Shown one piece after another: positions 33,978-42,077 of a stretch of 54,512 bases of DNA. This DNA comes from an uncultured Prevotella sp. GTDB lineage: Bacteria; Bacteroidota; Bacteroidia; Bacteroidales; Bacteroidaceae. The notes beneath the pieces were generated by a model. That model did not search any database. It saw only the letters and a program-made list of their open reading frames with translations, and was not told where the DNA came from. The translations under genes and the position numbers were made by a program. How positions within the stretch are numbered: position 1 is the first letter of the stretch; every line of letters starts with the position of its first letter. The DNA lies in the NCBI RefSeq assembly GCF_937863835.1, contig NZ_CALMHT010000158.1, positions 1 through 54,512 on the forward strand. Direction: 5' to 3'.

Positions 33978-34703
33978 ATGAGTAATAATTCTGAAAGCAG
34001 TAATACTAATACTGGAAAAACGAAAATATCATTATTCGATATCATCATTATTATATTGTCCATTTATGTCTTGGCTTCATTAGGTATAACAATGGTTTTC
34101 GACCTTCCGCCCGAGATGAACAAACTGCTTGACAATATCGACAACCTGATATGTATTTTCTTTCTGGTGGATTTTGTTATTGAGTTCAGGGATGCTCCCG
34201 ATAAAAAGAAATTCATGAAGTGGGGATGGATCGACATCATATCCTGTATCCCTACAATCAATGTCCTGATGTATGGACGACTGTTCCGTCTCATTCGTCT
34301 GCTCAGAATACTACGAATGTTCAGATCTACGAAAATCATCGTTCGTTATATATTCAAGAGCAGAATAAAAGGTACGATGATGTCTGTGGTACTGATTACG
34401 GTTCTCATGGTACTCTTCGCTTCCATCTCCATACTAATGGTGGAGAATGTGCCCAACGGCAATATCAAGACTGCCAGCGACGCTCTTTGGTGGACAGCCG
34501 AGACCATCACGACCGTGGGATATGGTGACCTGTATCCTGTCACCGACGGCGGACGTATCATCGGAACCATACTGATGGTGACGGGCGCAGGTATCTTCGG
34601 TACTTACACGGCATACATCGCTTCGTGGTTTGCCAGGGAGAACGAGAAGGCCAAAGAGAGAGCGCGTAAGGAAATGATGCAGGAAGAAGAGGATGATGAA
34701 TAA
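33978..34703 (+). CDS. Voltage-gated-type potassium ion channel
   Basis: The 241-residue inner-membrane protein follows the six-helix channel layout. S1 and S2 (about 18-38 and 55-70) are followed by S3 and an arginine-rich S4 (RLFRLIRLLRILRMFR, 101-116), S5 (about 135-155), the pore with selectivity filter TVGYGD (179-184), and S6 (about 194-217). A charged helical tail (about 220-241) is cytoplasmic. The filter predicts potassium selectivity. The S4 has the one-in-three arginine spacing of voltage sensors. No ligand-binding RCK or cNMP domain is attached. The nitroreductase gene follows after 15 bases. Confidence 0.92.
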   Translation: MSNNSESSNTNTGKTKISLFDIIIIILSIYVLASLGITMVFDLPPEMNKLLDNIDNLICIFFLVDFVIEFRDAPDKKKFMKWGWIDIISCIPTINVLMYGRLFRLIRLLRILRMFRSTKIIVRYIFKSRIKGTMMSVVLITVLMVLFASISILMVENVPNGNIKTASDALWWTAETITTVGYGDLYPVTDGGRIIGTILMVTGAGIFGTYTAYIASWFARENEKAKERARKEMMQEEEDDE

Positions 34704-34718
34704 GACAAAAGACAAAAT

Positions 34719-35456
34719 ATGAAATCAATAAACGAAAGAAGAAGTATACGCAAATATTCGGATAAGGAGGTCAGCGACCAACTGCTCGACCGACTGCTTA
34801 CCGAAACTGAGAGAACGCAGACAATGGGTAATCTGCAACTTTATAGTGTCATCATTACAAGGTCGGATGAAAAGAAAGCCGCTTTGGCACCAGCCCATTT
34901 CAACCAACCGATGGTAATGGGTGCGCCTGTGGTACTGACCGTCTGTGCCGACTTCCACCGTACCTCCGTATGGTGCGAAAACCGTAAGGCCGTACCTGGC
35001 TATGACAATCTGTTGTCCTTTATGAATGCGGCTACGGATGCACTGCTTTTCACTCAGACGTTCTGTAACCTGGCCGAAGAAGAAGGATTGGGCTATTGCT
35101 TTCTGGGTACAACCATCTATTGTCCGCAGATGATTATCGATGCACTGCATCTGCCTCAACTGGTGATGCCGGTTGCCACGATCACACTGGGGTGGCCTGA
35201 TGAGAATCCACCGTTGTCCGACCGACTGCCTCTCGCATCCGTTGTGCATCATGAGACCTATCAGGAGTATACCCCGCAGGATATAGACAACTATTATTCG
35301 ATGAAAGAGCATCTTCCCGAAAATATTGATTTTCTGAAAATCAATAAGAAAGAGACTCTTGCTCAGATCTTCACCGATATCAGATATACGAAGAAGGACA
35401 ATGAAGCCATGTCCGAAGGTTTTATGAAGGCCCTGAAGAGCCAAGGTTTCTTATAA
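34719..35456 (+). CDS. Nitroreductase family protein
   Basis: The 245-residue FMN-dependent oxidoreductase shows RRSIRKYSDKEVSDQLLDRLL at the start (partly: RRSIRKY), AHFNQPMVMGAPVVLTVCAD, and GLGYCFLGTTIYCP followed by ITLGWPDENPP, all typical of the nitroreductase/NfsA-type fold. Such enzymes reduce nitro compounds, quinones or flavins with NAD(P)H; the real substrate is unknown. It shares a transcript with the ion channel. The C-terminal 60 residues are an extension ending in MKALKSQGFL. Confidence 0.88.
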   Translation: MKSINERRSIRKYSDKEVSDQLLDRLLTETERTQTMGNLQLYSVIITRSDEKKAALAPAHFNQPMVMGAPVVLTVCADFHRTSVWCENRKAVPGYDNLLSFMNAATDALLFTQTFCNLAEEEGLGYCFLGTTIYCPQMIIDALHLPQLVMPVATITLGWPDENPPLSDRLPLASVVHHETYQEYTPQDIDNYYSMKEHLPENIDFLKINKKETLAQIFTDIRYTKKDNEAMSEGFMKALKSQGFL

Positions 35457-36324
35457 ACTTTCATGGAGATTTTTGCCCTACGATTGAAAATTCGGGAAAT
35501 AAACGTCGCAACGTCACAAGTCAACTTAAGTTACTGTCAGTTAGCACATTAACAGTTGGCCGCTGCCGTTGTATACCACACAAAACCACACACTAACATC
35601 ACACAGATCGTATGTCCGGTCATACTAATCGGCTTGTCCAGATATTCAAATCGATGGATTCGTACAACTTTTAGGCCTAAAAATGCTGCGAAAGCGGTGG
35701 GGATGAAGTGCAACCCCACTAGTATTGAATCAATTTTAGACCTAAATTTTCTTTAAAAGCGGTGAAAATGCAACTCAAAAGCGGTAGTTTTCAAGATATG
35801 ACCAGTGATAACAGAAGGTTAAGTTGGTATCTGTCATTTCCACGTCGTGCGAGAAAATTTGCGCACCGCGGAAAAAAATTTCCCTTGTGCGCAATTTTTC
35901 TCGCACGACGCGCAATTTAAGATAAGAAGGCAGGTGGAGGATGGGTGGAGGTTTGGTGGAGGTTCTGAAGCACCTCATTTTACAGCAAACAGGTGTCTAT
36001 CAGTATCTTACAAAGAAATTTATGCCTCCTGGTGGAGGATGGATGTATAAATCGAAAAAAAATTCAGAAAATGTATTTTTCAACTTAAAAGTGGACCATG
36101 GTTTATCATTGAAAAGTGGTAATAGTGAATTTATGTCAAAAAATATTCGAATTTTCTGTGTGGAAGCAGTCTGGAAGCGAACGGATTTGCCTCAACACCT
36201 TCCAAGTATTTAGTTGTCAGAGAAATACAAAGCTATTTTTGACCTCAGTGGAGGGTGGAGGCATTATCAAACAAAAATTTCTGGGAGAAAAATGGTCTTA
36301 TCAAAATGAGGATAAGTTTTTATT
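35457..36324. other. Gene-poor, repeat-rich region
   Basis: No reading frame here looks like a real protein. Several degenerate direct repeats are visible. TTTAGRCCTAAA...AAAGCGGTG...ATGCAAC-type units occur at about 35671-35718 and 35737-35777. The core AAAAGYGGT recurs near 35757, 35778, 36089 and 36112. GGTGGAGGATGG-like blocks lie near 35933, 36032 and 36248. A large hairpin sits at 35843-35910. The layout recalls intergenic repeats scattered through Prevotella genomes. No transposase or RNA gene was recognised. Confidence 0.5.
35843..35910. repeat. Large hairpin with 24-base arms
   Basis: Arms 35843-35866 and 35887-35910 pair at 23 of 24 positions around a 20-base loop that is itself partly self-complementary. 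The arms are GC-rich (CGTCGTGCGAGAAAA...) compared with the surroundings. No T run follows on either strand, so a terminator is unlikely. A mobile repeat or structured RNA is possible. Confidence 0.6.
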
Positions 36325-36575
36325 TCATAGTTCATTGAGTATATTTTCTAGAGGGCGGCCTTTTAGTTCTCCCTTACGGGCTAAATTCATATCTTTGGCA
36401 GCCTCATTAAACTCAGACAAAATTTTTTCTTTAGATAATTCATCCTCCGATGACTTATCTTTAGAAGACAAACGGTGCAGGAGTCTCTTAATTTGTTTTA
36501 AGGACTCCATATCGTCAATGTTTAAAACTGACGTATAAGCATCGACTTTTCTGCTTCTATCTGTAGAGATGTCAT
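36325..36575 (-). pseudogene. Small antitoxin-like gene broken by a one-base frameshift
   Basis: From ATG 36575 the frame reads MTSLQIEAEKSMLIRQF and stops. The sequence continues in the next frame as LNIDDMESLKQIKRLLHRLS and runs to a stop at 36325. Restoring one T in the TTTT run (AAAA at about 36524-36527 on the plus strand) joins them into one protein of about 83 residues. This resembles a small Bacteroidales family with MTSxQIEA starts, often paired with toxin genes. A promoter (36597-36626) precedes it. No toxin partner follows. It is either a pseudogene, a phase-variable homopolymer or a sequencing error. Confidence 0.55.
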
Positions 36576-36596
36576 AATATACATTATTATAGATTG

Positions 36597-36626
36597 CAAA
36601 AGTAATCAAATTTATTGAGAATCCAA
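36597..36626 (-). promoter_or_regulatory. Promoter of the frameshifted small gene
   Basis: TACTTTTG on the minus strand (36597-36604) with TTGG 18 bases upstream (36623-36626). It lies 21 bases before the ATG at 36575, which argues against the longer TTG-started frame that begins inside the box. Confidence 0.45.
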
Positions 36627-36726
36627 CTAAATTAACAAAAAGAAGGTTGAAGTGAAATCAAAATCAGCGATTGTTATGGTCCGCGAGGTGCGGCCCTTGC
36701 GGTTGTCCCCTGCGACATTCCGCAGC

Positions 36727-36867
36727 TTAGCGTGAAGAATTTGTAAGATTTTCGAAATCACAATGAGTCTGATTGTGCGGAACGCAGAATCAGCAACGAA
36801 TTCTCGGCGTGTGTCTGAGCGGAGCGAGTTAGCAAGAGGATTTCTAAAATATCACAAATTTAGCGTG
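36727..36867. repeat. MITE- or REP-like element with terminal inverted repeats
   Basis: The ends 36738-36759 and 36839-36860 are inverted repeats matching at 19 of 22 positions. TTAGCGTG occurs in direct orientation just outside or at each end (36727-36734 and 36860-36867), like a short target duplication. The interior has small dyads (CTGATT/AATCAG; GAGCGGAGCGAG). There is no coding capacity. The reading as a miniature element is inference; the repeats themselves are plain in the sequence. Confidence 0.45.
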
Positions 36868-36902
36868 GCGAGGACGTCGCTACTTTCTCTTGCTTCTTCT
36901 CT

Positions 36903-36949
36903 TCGGTGAAGAGAAGATAGCCCCCTCGGTGAAGAGAAAGAAGGCCCCC
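36903..36949. repeat. Two-copy tandem repeat of 23/24 bases
   Basis: Units 36903-36925 and 36926-36949 both read TCGGTGAAGAGAA...GCCCCC, differing by two or three bases. A third, degraded unit begins at 36950 (TCGGCAGAGGAGA). Probably a small slippage repeat. Confidence 0.5.
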
Positions 36950-37024
36950 TCGGCAGAGGAGACATCTCTTGGCAAAGAAGAATGACCCTCTCTTCAAAAA
37001 AAGAAAGAAAAAAGAAATAAAAAA

Positions 37025-37050
37025 AAGGAATCCCAATCAAGGAATTCCTT
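37025..37050 (-). terminator. Terminator of the MFS transporter gene
   Basis: On the minus strand AAGGAATT pairs with GATTCCTT (one G-U), followed by eight T. It lies 28 bases after the stop codon. Confidence 0.65.
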
Positions 37051-37077
37051 TTATATCATATATATCTTCCGATCATA

Positions 37078-38508
37078 TTAATCCATAACAATGGGTTTAT
37101 ATTTCGGCACCAGCACCTTCATGAATCCCCATGCGATGAGATAAGCGAAAGCACAAACGCCAAACATAATAGCATAAGCAGGAGCTACATCACCACCATT
37201 CGTCGCACGGTAGAAATCTTCCATACGACCGGCAAGAATCTGTACCAACACACCGCCCAGTCCACCGGCTGCTGCGCCGATACCTGTTACGGAACCTACT
37301 GCCTTCTTCGGGAACATATCCGATACCGTAGTGAACAGATTGGCTGAGAATGCCTGATGGGCCGCACCGGCAACACTGATCACAGCTACAGCGGCAATAA
37401 GACCTGTCATACCGTCAAATTTAGCCACGGTCTGTGTAAAGATCAGCAACAATGGGAAGAAACCGATAATCAGCAACGAAGTCATACGTGCCTTGTATGT
37501 GGCCCAACCCTTGTTGATAAACGACATAGGAAGTGCACCGCCATATACGGAACCGATGATGGCGATACCGAATACCACGAATGTGGAAATCATCACTGTA
37601 TAGTTGGTCTCCTCCGGACTCATACCGGCACAGAACTGCTGTTTGATGTATGTAGGCAACCAGAAGAGAAGGAACCACCAGATACCGTCGGTCATAAACT
37701 TACCCATAACAAACGACCATGTCTGACGGTAGGTAAGCATCTGATACCATGGTATCTTCTTAGCCGGCACTTCCGCCTCTGCCTTTACTTCTTCCTTTAC
37801 AGGTTCATCATCACTGTTGATATAATCAAACTCTGCCTGATTGATCTTGCCTTTTTTCAACATATCTGCAGGAGATGCATACATCTTATGCCAGAATATC
37901 AACCATACAAAACCGATAATACTGGTGATGATAAATGCCATCTGCCATCCATGCAGACAACCAAGGAACAATGTATTGCCTACATTCGGATTCCAGGCGG
38001 CAAGGATGGGAGGTATGATAAGTGCGCAGATCATGGCACCTACATTAGAACCTGAATTGAATATACCTGTAGCCAGAGCACGCTCTTTCTTCGGGAACCA
38101 TTCTGCCACAGTCTTGATAGATGCGGGGAAGTTACCTGCCTCACCTGCTCCGAAGAGTCCGCGGGCTGCCAGTTGCGCACCGAGACTTTTTCCTGCGGCG
38201 GCACTGAAGAATCCTGCTATTGACCATACGATCAGAGAAGCGGCAAGACCTAATTTTGTTCCGACCTTATCGATGATAAAACCTACGATAAGTGTAAATC
38301 CTGCATAGAATGCGGTGAACACGGATGTGAGGATGGAATAGTCGGTAGATGACCAACCGAATCCGTTCGCATCGCAGAAATAGTCTTTAAGATAACCGAT
38401 TACGTTACGGTCCATATAATTGACCGTTGTCGAGAACAGCAGTAGGGCCGCTATACTCCATCTGTACTTAGACATCACTGAGCCAGAGTTGTTTACGTTA
38501 GTATTCAT
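37078..38508 (-). CDS. MFS transporter, hexuronate (ExuT)-like
   Basis: The 476-residue inner-membrane protein has 12 predicted helices. It opens with YRWSIAALLLFSTTVNYMDR, typical of the anion:cation symporter family that carries hexuronates and similar acid sugars. Further landmarks are GLFGAGEAGNFPASIKTVAEWFP (written in part: GAGEAGNFPA) and FPKKERALATGIFNSGSNVG. The central loop is longer than usual and acidic (about 235-260, DDEPVKEEVKAEAEVPAKK). It has its own promoter and terminator and no uronate-degradation genes beside it, so the substrate is inferred only from family. Confidence 0.85.
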   Translation of the reverse strand: MNTNVNNSGSVMSKYRWSIAALLLFSTTVNYMDRNVIGYLKDYFCDANGFGWSSTDYSILTSVFTAFYAGFTLIVGFIIDKVGTKLGLAASLIVWSIAGFFSAAAGKSLGAQLAARGLFGAGEAGNFPASIKTVAEWFPKKERALATGIFNSGSNVGAMICALIIPPILAAWNPNVGNTLFLGCLHGWQMAFIITSIIGFVWLIFWHKMYASPADMLKKGKINQAEFDYINSDDEPVKEEVKAEAEVPAKKIPWYQMLTYRQTWSFVMGKFMTDGIWWFLLFWLPTYIKQQFCAGMSPEETNYTVMISTFVVFGIAIIGSVYGGALPMSFINKGWATYKARMTSLLIIGFFPLLLIFTQTVAKFDGMTGLIAAVAVISVAGAAHQAFSANLFTTVSDMFPKKAVGSVTGIGAAAGGLGGVLVQILAGRMEDFYRATNGGDVAPAYAIMFGVCAFAYLIAWGFMKVLVPKYKPIVMD

Positions 38509-38585
38509 GATTTATTGTTTTGTTTGTTTTATTCTAGATTATGTTATGATGCGGCAGTGTACGGGCACAGAAACGCATTTGGTTG

Positions 38586-38593
38586 CAAAGATA
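38586..38593 (-). promoter_or_regulatory. -7 box of the MFS transporter gene
   Basis: TATCTTTG on the minus strand lies 78 bases upstream of the ATG. It merges with the T tract of the murF-alr terminator (38599-38633), so the two signals share sequence. Confidence 0.45.
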
Positions 38594-38598
38594 AAAAA

Positions 38599-38633
38599 AA
38601 TAATCCTATTTTTGGTGTAAAAATAGGATTATT
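38599..38633 (-). terminator. Terminator of murF-alr
   Basis: Perfect 15-base arms (38599-38613 and 38619-38633) enclose a five-base loop, followed by eight T on the minus strand. It begins 18 bases after the murF-alr stop. Confidence 0.85.
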
Positions 38634-38635
38634 TC

Positions 38636-38651
38636 ACGTAAGCGTTTACGT
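38636..38651. promoter_or_regulatory. LacI-like palindrome upstream of the MFS transporter
   Basis: ACGTAAGCGTTTACGT has six-base arms ACGTAA/TTACGT around GCGT and resembles LacI/GalR-type operators. It lies 43 bases upstream of the transporter -7 box and touches the murF-alr stop codon. No LacI-type regulator is in the window. Confidence 0.3.
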
Positions 38652-41125
38652 CAGTCCTGGAAATAGACGCGTTTCACTCTGTTGCTGATACCTGTAAGCA
38701 CTTCGTAAGGTATCGTATCCAATACGTCCGACAGTACTGTCACGGGCAGGTCGTTACCGAATATCTCCACATTATCGCCTTCCTGGCAGTCGATACCGGT
38801 TACGTCTATCATCGCTACATCCATACAGATGTTACCTACATATTCAGCCTTTTTGCCGTTGACCAGACAATAACAGTGACGGTTGCCCAGATGACGGTTC
38901 AGTCCGTCGGCATACCCTATCGGTATGGCTGCTATCACACTGTCTTTTTCGAGTTTGCCTTTTCTGCTATAACCCACGGTGTCTGTCTTTTTCACTTTGC
39001 GTATCTGCAGGATGGTCGTTTTCAGCGTACTGACCGTATTCAGTATGCGGTTGTCTCTGCTGTCGATACCGTAGAGTCCCAGACCGAGACGGCACATATC
39101 GAGTTGTCTTTCGGGGAAATGTTCTATTCCCGCACTGTTGTCTATATGTCTTAATATCTTATGACCGAACGCACTTTGCAGTTTTTTACTGCCTTCGTCG
39201 AACAACTTAAACTGCTGTGCGGAGAAGTCGTCGAAGTCGTCGCTGTCTGAACCTACGAAATGGGAGAAGACGGAACGGGGGATGATGGCGTTCTGATGTT
39301 TCAGACGGTCGATCAACTGATCCATATCTTCTTTCGGGTTGAATCCCAGACGGTGCATACCGGTATCCAGTTTGATGTGTACAGGATAATCGGTTATTCC
39401 CTCTTTCTCGGCTGCCTTGATAAGGGCTTCCATCAGTCGGAAACTGTACACCTCGGGTTCCAGGTCGTAATCGAACATGGTCTTAAAGGAGGTCATCTCC
39501 GGGTTCATGATGATGATATTCCCCGTTATTCCGTTCTTACGCAGGGTCACACCCTCGTCGGCTACCGCCACGGCAAGATAGTCTACACGATGGTCCTGCA
39601 AAGTTTTTGCCACTTCCACGGCACCGGCTCCATAAGCGTCTGCCTTGACCATGCAAACCAGTTTGGTGGTCGGTTTCATAAACGAACGGTAGAAATTGAG
39701 GTTCTTGACCACGCCGTTGAGGTTTACTTCAAGAATGGTCTCGTGCACCTTCATCTCCAACAGTTCAGTGAGTTGGTCGAAACCGAATTTACGCGAACCT
39801 TTTATCAGAATCACTTCGTCTCTCAATGAGGCGAACACGTCACTGGCTATAAAACTGTCGCAGTCGTCAAAGAAATATTTATCTTTTATCTGTATTTCAT
39901 CTTTCTGGGCTGTAAGGGCCGGACCGATACCGATGAATTTCTCCACCCCTCTCTTGCACGACAGGTCGGACACTTCCTTGTACAGGGCCTCAGCCGATTC
40001 ACCGCTCTGATAGATGTCACTGAGAATCAGTGTCCGTTTACGACCCTGGTGGTCGGGACGGCGGTTCATAAAGTCGAGCGCTATATCCAGAGAGTTGATA
40101 TCCGAATTATAAGAGTCGTTGATCAGCGTGCATCCGTGCTGTCCCTCTTTCACCTCCAGACGCATGGCTACGGGTTCCAACTTTGCCATACGGTCTTTCA
40201 ACTGCTGCGGGGTGACGCCCAAATGCAGACTTACGGCTGCGCATATTATGGAATTGCGCACGGAAGCCTCATCGATAAAAGGCAACGAATATTCGCCCTT
40301 TACACCTTTATATATATACTTCACCGTAGAAGTGATGTCTTTCTTTTCTATCGATTCCACATACAGCGGTGCCTTACTGTCTTTCTGCGACCACGCGATG
40401 GCATCGCCCTTGAAAGGATGAGCCTTCACACATTTGCTTACAATCTCGTCGTCGGCATTGTATATGATCGTCTTGGCATCATGGAACAACTGCAACTTTT
40501 CTTCGCATTTGGCTTCCATCGACGGGAAATTCTCCTGATGGGCGGCACCCAGATTGGTCAGTACACCGATCGTCGGTTGAATGATGTCGTGCAGGGCTTC
40601 CATCTCACCGGGCATACTGATACCTGCCTCGAATACACCGACCTGCGTCTGTTCGTTAAGCAACCATACCGAGAGCGGCACACCTATCTGCGAATTGTAA
40701 CTGCGTGGCGAACGGGTCACGACCATCGAGGGCGAGAGCAACTGGTACAGCCACTCTTTCACCATAGTCTTACCGTTACTGCCGGTGATACCGATGATCG
40801 GAATATTAAACTCGTCACGATGACGCTCGGACAGACGTTGCAAGGCTTCCAATGAACTGATTACTTTCAGGAAGTTGACATCCTTGTATGTCGTCGAGGC
40901 ATCTGCTGGCACTTCCTCCACGACGAAGTTGCGAACCCCTCTGCGATAAAGATCTGAAATATAGTGATGTCCATCATTACGTTCCGAACGTAATGCGAAG
41001 AAAAGGGTTTCTTCAGGGAAACACAATGAACGGCTATCTGTTAATATCCAACCGATATTAGCGTCTTTCTCTCCTATTCTGCGCGCACCAATGAGCGTTG
41101 TTACTTTCTCAATAGTATATGTCAT
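38651..41125 (-). CDS. murF-alr: Bifunctional MurF ligase / alanine racemase fusion
   Basis: The 824-residue protein joins two cell-wall enzymes. The N-terminal part (about 1-460) is MurF, adding D-Ala-D-Ala to UDP-MurNAc-tripeptide. It shows the ATP loop GITGSNGKT (112-120), EAGISMPGEM, and INDSYNSDINSL. The C-terminal part (about 465-824) is PLP-dependent alanine racemase with the Lys in CMVKADAYGAG and later IKLDTGMHRLGF and IPIGYADGL. One chain thus makes D-Ala and uses it after ligation by Ddl. This fusion is standard in Bacteroidetes, not an assembly error. A consensus promoter is upstream and a strong terminator downstream. Confidence 0.96.
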   Translation of the reverse strand: MTYTIEKVTTLIGARRIGEKDANIGWILTDSRSLCFPEETLFFALRSERNDGHHYISDLYRRGVRNFVVEEVPADASTTYKDVNFLKVISSLEALQRLSERHRDEFNIPIIGITGSNGKTMVKEWLYQLLSPSMVVTRSPRSYNSQIGVPLSVWLLNEQTQVGVFEAGISMPGEMEALHDIIQPTIGVLTNLGAAHQENFPSMEAKCEEKLQLFHDAKTIIYNADDEIVSKCVKAHPFKGDAIAWSQKDSKAPLYVESIEKKDITSTVKYIYKGVKGEYSLPFIDEASVRNSIICAAVSLHLGVTPQQLKDRMAKLEPVAMRLEVKEGQHGCTLINDSYNSDINSLDIALDFMNRRPDHQGRKRTLILSDIYQSGESAEALYKEVSDLSCKRGVEKFIGIGPALTAQKDEIQIKDKYFFDDCDSFIASDVFASLRDEVILIKGSRKFGFDQLTELLEMKVHETILEVNLNGVVKNLNFYRSFMKPTTKLVCMVKADAYGAGAVEVAKTLQDHRVDYLAVAVADEGVTLRKNGITGNIIIMNPEMTSFKTMFDYDLEPEVYSFRLMEALIKAAEKEGITDYPVHIKLDTGMHRLGFNPKEDMDQLIDRLKHQNAIIPRSVFSHFVGSDSDDFDDFSAQQFKLFDEGSKKLQSAFGHKILRHIDNSAGIEHFPERQLDMCRLGLGLYGIDSRDNRILNTVSTLKTTILQIRKVKKTDTVGYSRKGKLEKDSVIAAIPIGYADGLNRHLGNRHCYCLVNGKKAEYVGNICMDVAMIDVTGIDCQEGDNVEIFGNDLPVTVLSDVLDTIPYEVLTGISNRVKRVYFQD

Positions 41126-41152
41126 TATAGATAATAATTTTTATTTTATTGG

Positions 41153-41183
41153 CAAAGGTACAGCAAACAAAGATAAAAACAAA
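41153..41183 (-). promoter_or_regulatory. Promoter of murF-alr
   Basis: On the minus strand, TACCTTTG (41153-41160) and TTTG (41180-41183) are 19 bases apart. The ATG is 27 bases downstream. Confidence 0.65.
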
Positions 41184-41302
41184 ATAAAATTCATTTTATT
41201 TTTGTTGTTAAGATGTGGCTCATCTAAAGATTTTACTCTTTTCTTATAGTACGTTATCGGCATTATTTAATTAAACGTGTAAAAAAACGAAAAAACATAT
41301 TC

Positions 41303-41339
41303 TCAAATTTGCGAATTTGAATAACTATTTATATATTTG
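41303..41339 (+). promoter_or_regulatory. HigBA promoter with overlapping palindromic operator
   Basis: The -33 TTTG (41308-41311) and -7 TATATTTG (41332-41339) are exactly 20 bases apart. A dyad TCAAATT-TGCG-AATTTGA (41303-41320) covers the -33 element and is the likely HigA binding site for autorepression. Confidence 0.6.
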
Positions 41340-41357
41340 CACGCAGAAAGAAAAGAA

Positions 41358-41675
41358 ATGATAGTGACATTTGAAGAGACATACCTGCAAGAGCTGTATG
41401 AGCGAGGCACAAGCGGCGAGAAGAAGCATCGATATCAACCGCAAGTGGTCAGAGGTTATCAGAAAGGTATCAAGTTTATGGTAAATGCCAAAAGACCAGA
41501 CGACCTCAAGCAAATTAACTCTTTAAACTTTGAACCGTTGAAGGGTGATAAAAAGGGATTGTTCTCGGTCAGGGCAAACGGCAAATACCGCATCGAGTTC
41601 ACCATTGACGAGAATCTTGATACACCTATCCTGACAGTATGCAACATAACTGATTTGTCGAACCATTATAAATAG
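41358..41675 (+). CDS. higB: HigB-family toxin (RelE superfamily)
   Basis: This 105-residue protein starts MIVTFEETYLQELYERG and has the RelE-fold core: VRGYQKGIKFMVNAKRPDDL, LNFEPLKGDKKGLFSVRANG and YRIEFTIDENLDTPILTVCNI. HigB toxins are ribosome-dependent mRNA endonucleases. Basic residues (Arg, Lys, His) are spread along the last strands as in active members. ATG 41358 is chosen because AGAAAAGAA lies just upstream; an in-frame ATG at 41337 would overlap the promoter. The antitoxin gene follows after eight bases, in the toxin-first order usual for higBA. The pair appears intact, unlike the one at 12996-13381. Confidence 0.85.
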   Translation: MIVTFEETYLQELYERGTSGEKKHRYQPQVVRGYQKGIKFMVNAKRPDDLKQINSLNFEPLKGDKKGLFSVRANGKYRIEFTIDENLDTPILTVCNITDLSNHYK

Positions 41676-41683
41676 TTGAAAAA

Positions 41684-42028
41684 ATGATTACAACAAAGGG
41701 GGTAGACCCAAGCATGATAGCAAACAATCTGGAATCTTCCAATCTGATTCATCCGGGAGAAATGATCAAGGATGAAATAGAGAGTCGCGGCCTGACGCAG
41801 AAGGCGTTGGCGGCGATGACGGGCATTTCGCCCTCTGTCTTGAACGAAGTGCTTAACGGCAAGCGTTCGATAACCATTGAGTATGCCTTGCTCTTTGAAG
41901 CCGCCCTCGGCATCGACGCAGACATCTGGATTGGTCTGCAGGCTGATTACGACAAGCAGAAGGCAAGCCACGACAAATCGTTCCTGAAACGGTTGGAAAA
42001 TGTGAGGAAGTATGCGGCTTTGCTGTAA
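41684..42028 (+). CDS. higA: HigA-family antitoxin
   Basis: The 114-residue XRE protein has the hallmark HPGEMIKDEIESRGLTQKAL (about 23-42), then GISPSVLNEVLNGKRSITIE and an LG..A..WI-type end (LFEAALGIDADIWIGLQADY), as in HigA/VapI proteins. It should bind HigB and the dyad at the shared promoter. Coupled eight bases behind higB. It ends 50 bases from the convergent GSCFA gene. Confidence 0.88.
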   Translation: MITTKGVDPSMIANNLESSNLIHPGEMIKDEIESRGLTQKALAAMTGISPSVLNEVLNGKRSITIEYALLFEAALGIDADIWIGLQADYDKQKASHDKSFLKRLENVRKYAALL

Positions 42029-42077
42029 GTGCCTTTCAAAGCATTTTAATACCTATCCTCTTTGAATAACAAAGTTT

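Larger units (their letters stand above)
36627..37024. other. Non-coding stretch with MITE-like element and tandem repeats
   Basis: No credible gene is seen. Besides the two repeat features listed separately there is a hairpin CTGATT...AATCAG with an inner TGCG-GAA-CGCA stem near 36769-36793, and a perfect CTTCTCTT/AAGAGAAG dyad near 36896-36916. The last 45 bases are purine-rich and lead into the terminator of the MFS transporter. Confidence 0.45.

Noticed and set aside
35847..36213. Two overlapping plus-strand frames of 67 and 90 codons
   Set aside because: They span the large hairpin and degenerate repeats, have no ribosome site or promoter, and do not look like folded proteins.
36325..36609. 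94-codon minus-strand frame starting at TTG 36609
   Set aside because: Its start overlaps the -7 promoter box, and the better reading is an ATG at 36575 followed by a one-base frameshift.
36903..36980. Short CRISPR array
   Set aside because: Only two good units of 23/24 bases directly abutting, without spacers, and no cas genes.
40049..40855. 268-codon plus-strand frame inside murF-alr
   Set aside because: Antisense shadow of a well-recognised bifunctional enzyme; composition is rich in His/Tyr/Arg as typical for shadows.
38651..41125. MurF and alanine racemase joined by error
   Set aside because: The fusion is the normal form in Bacteroidetes and both halves keep their active-site motifs.
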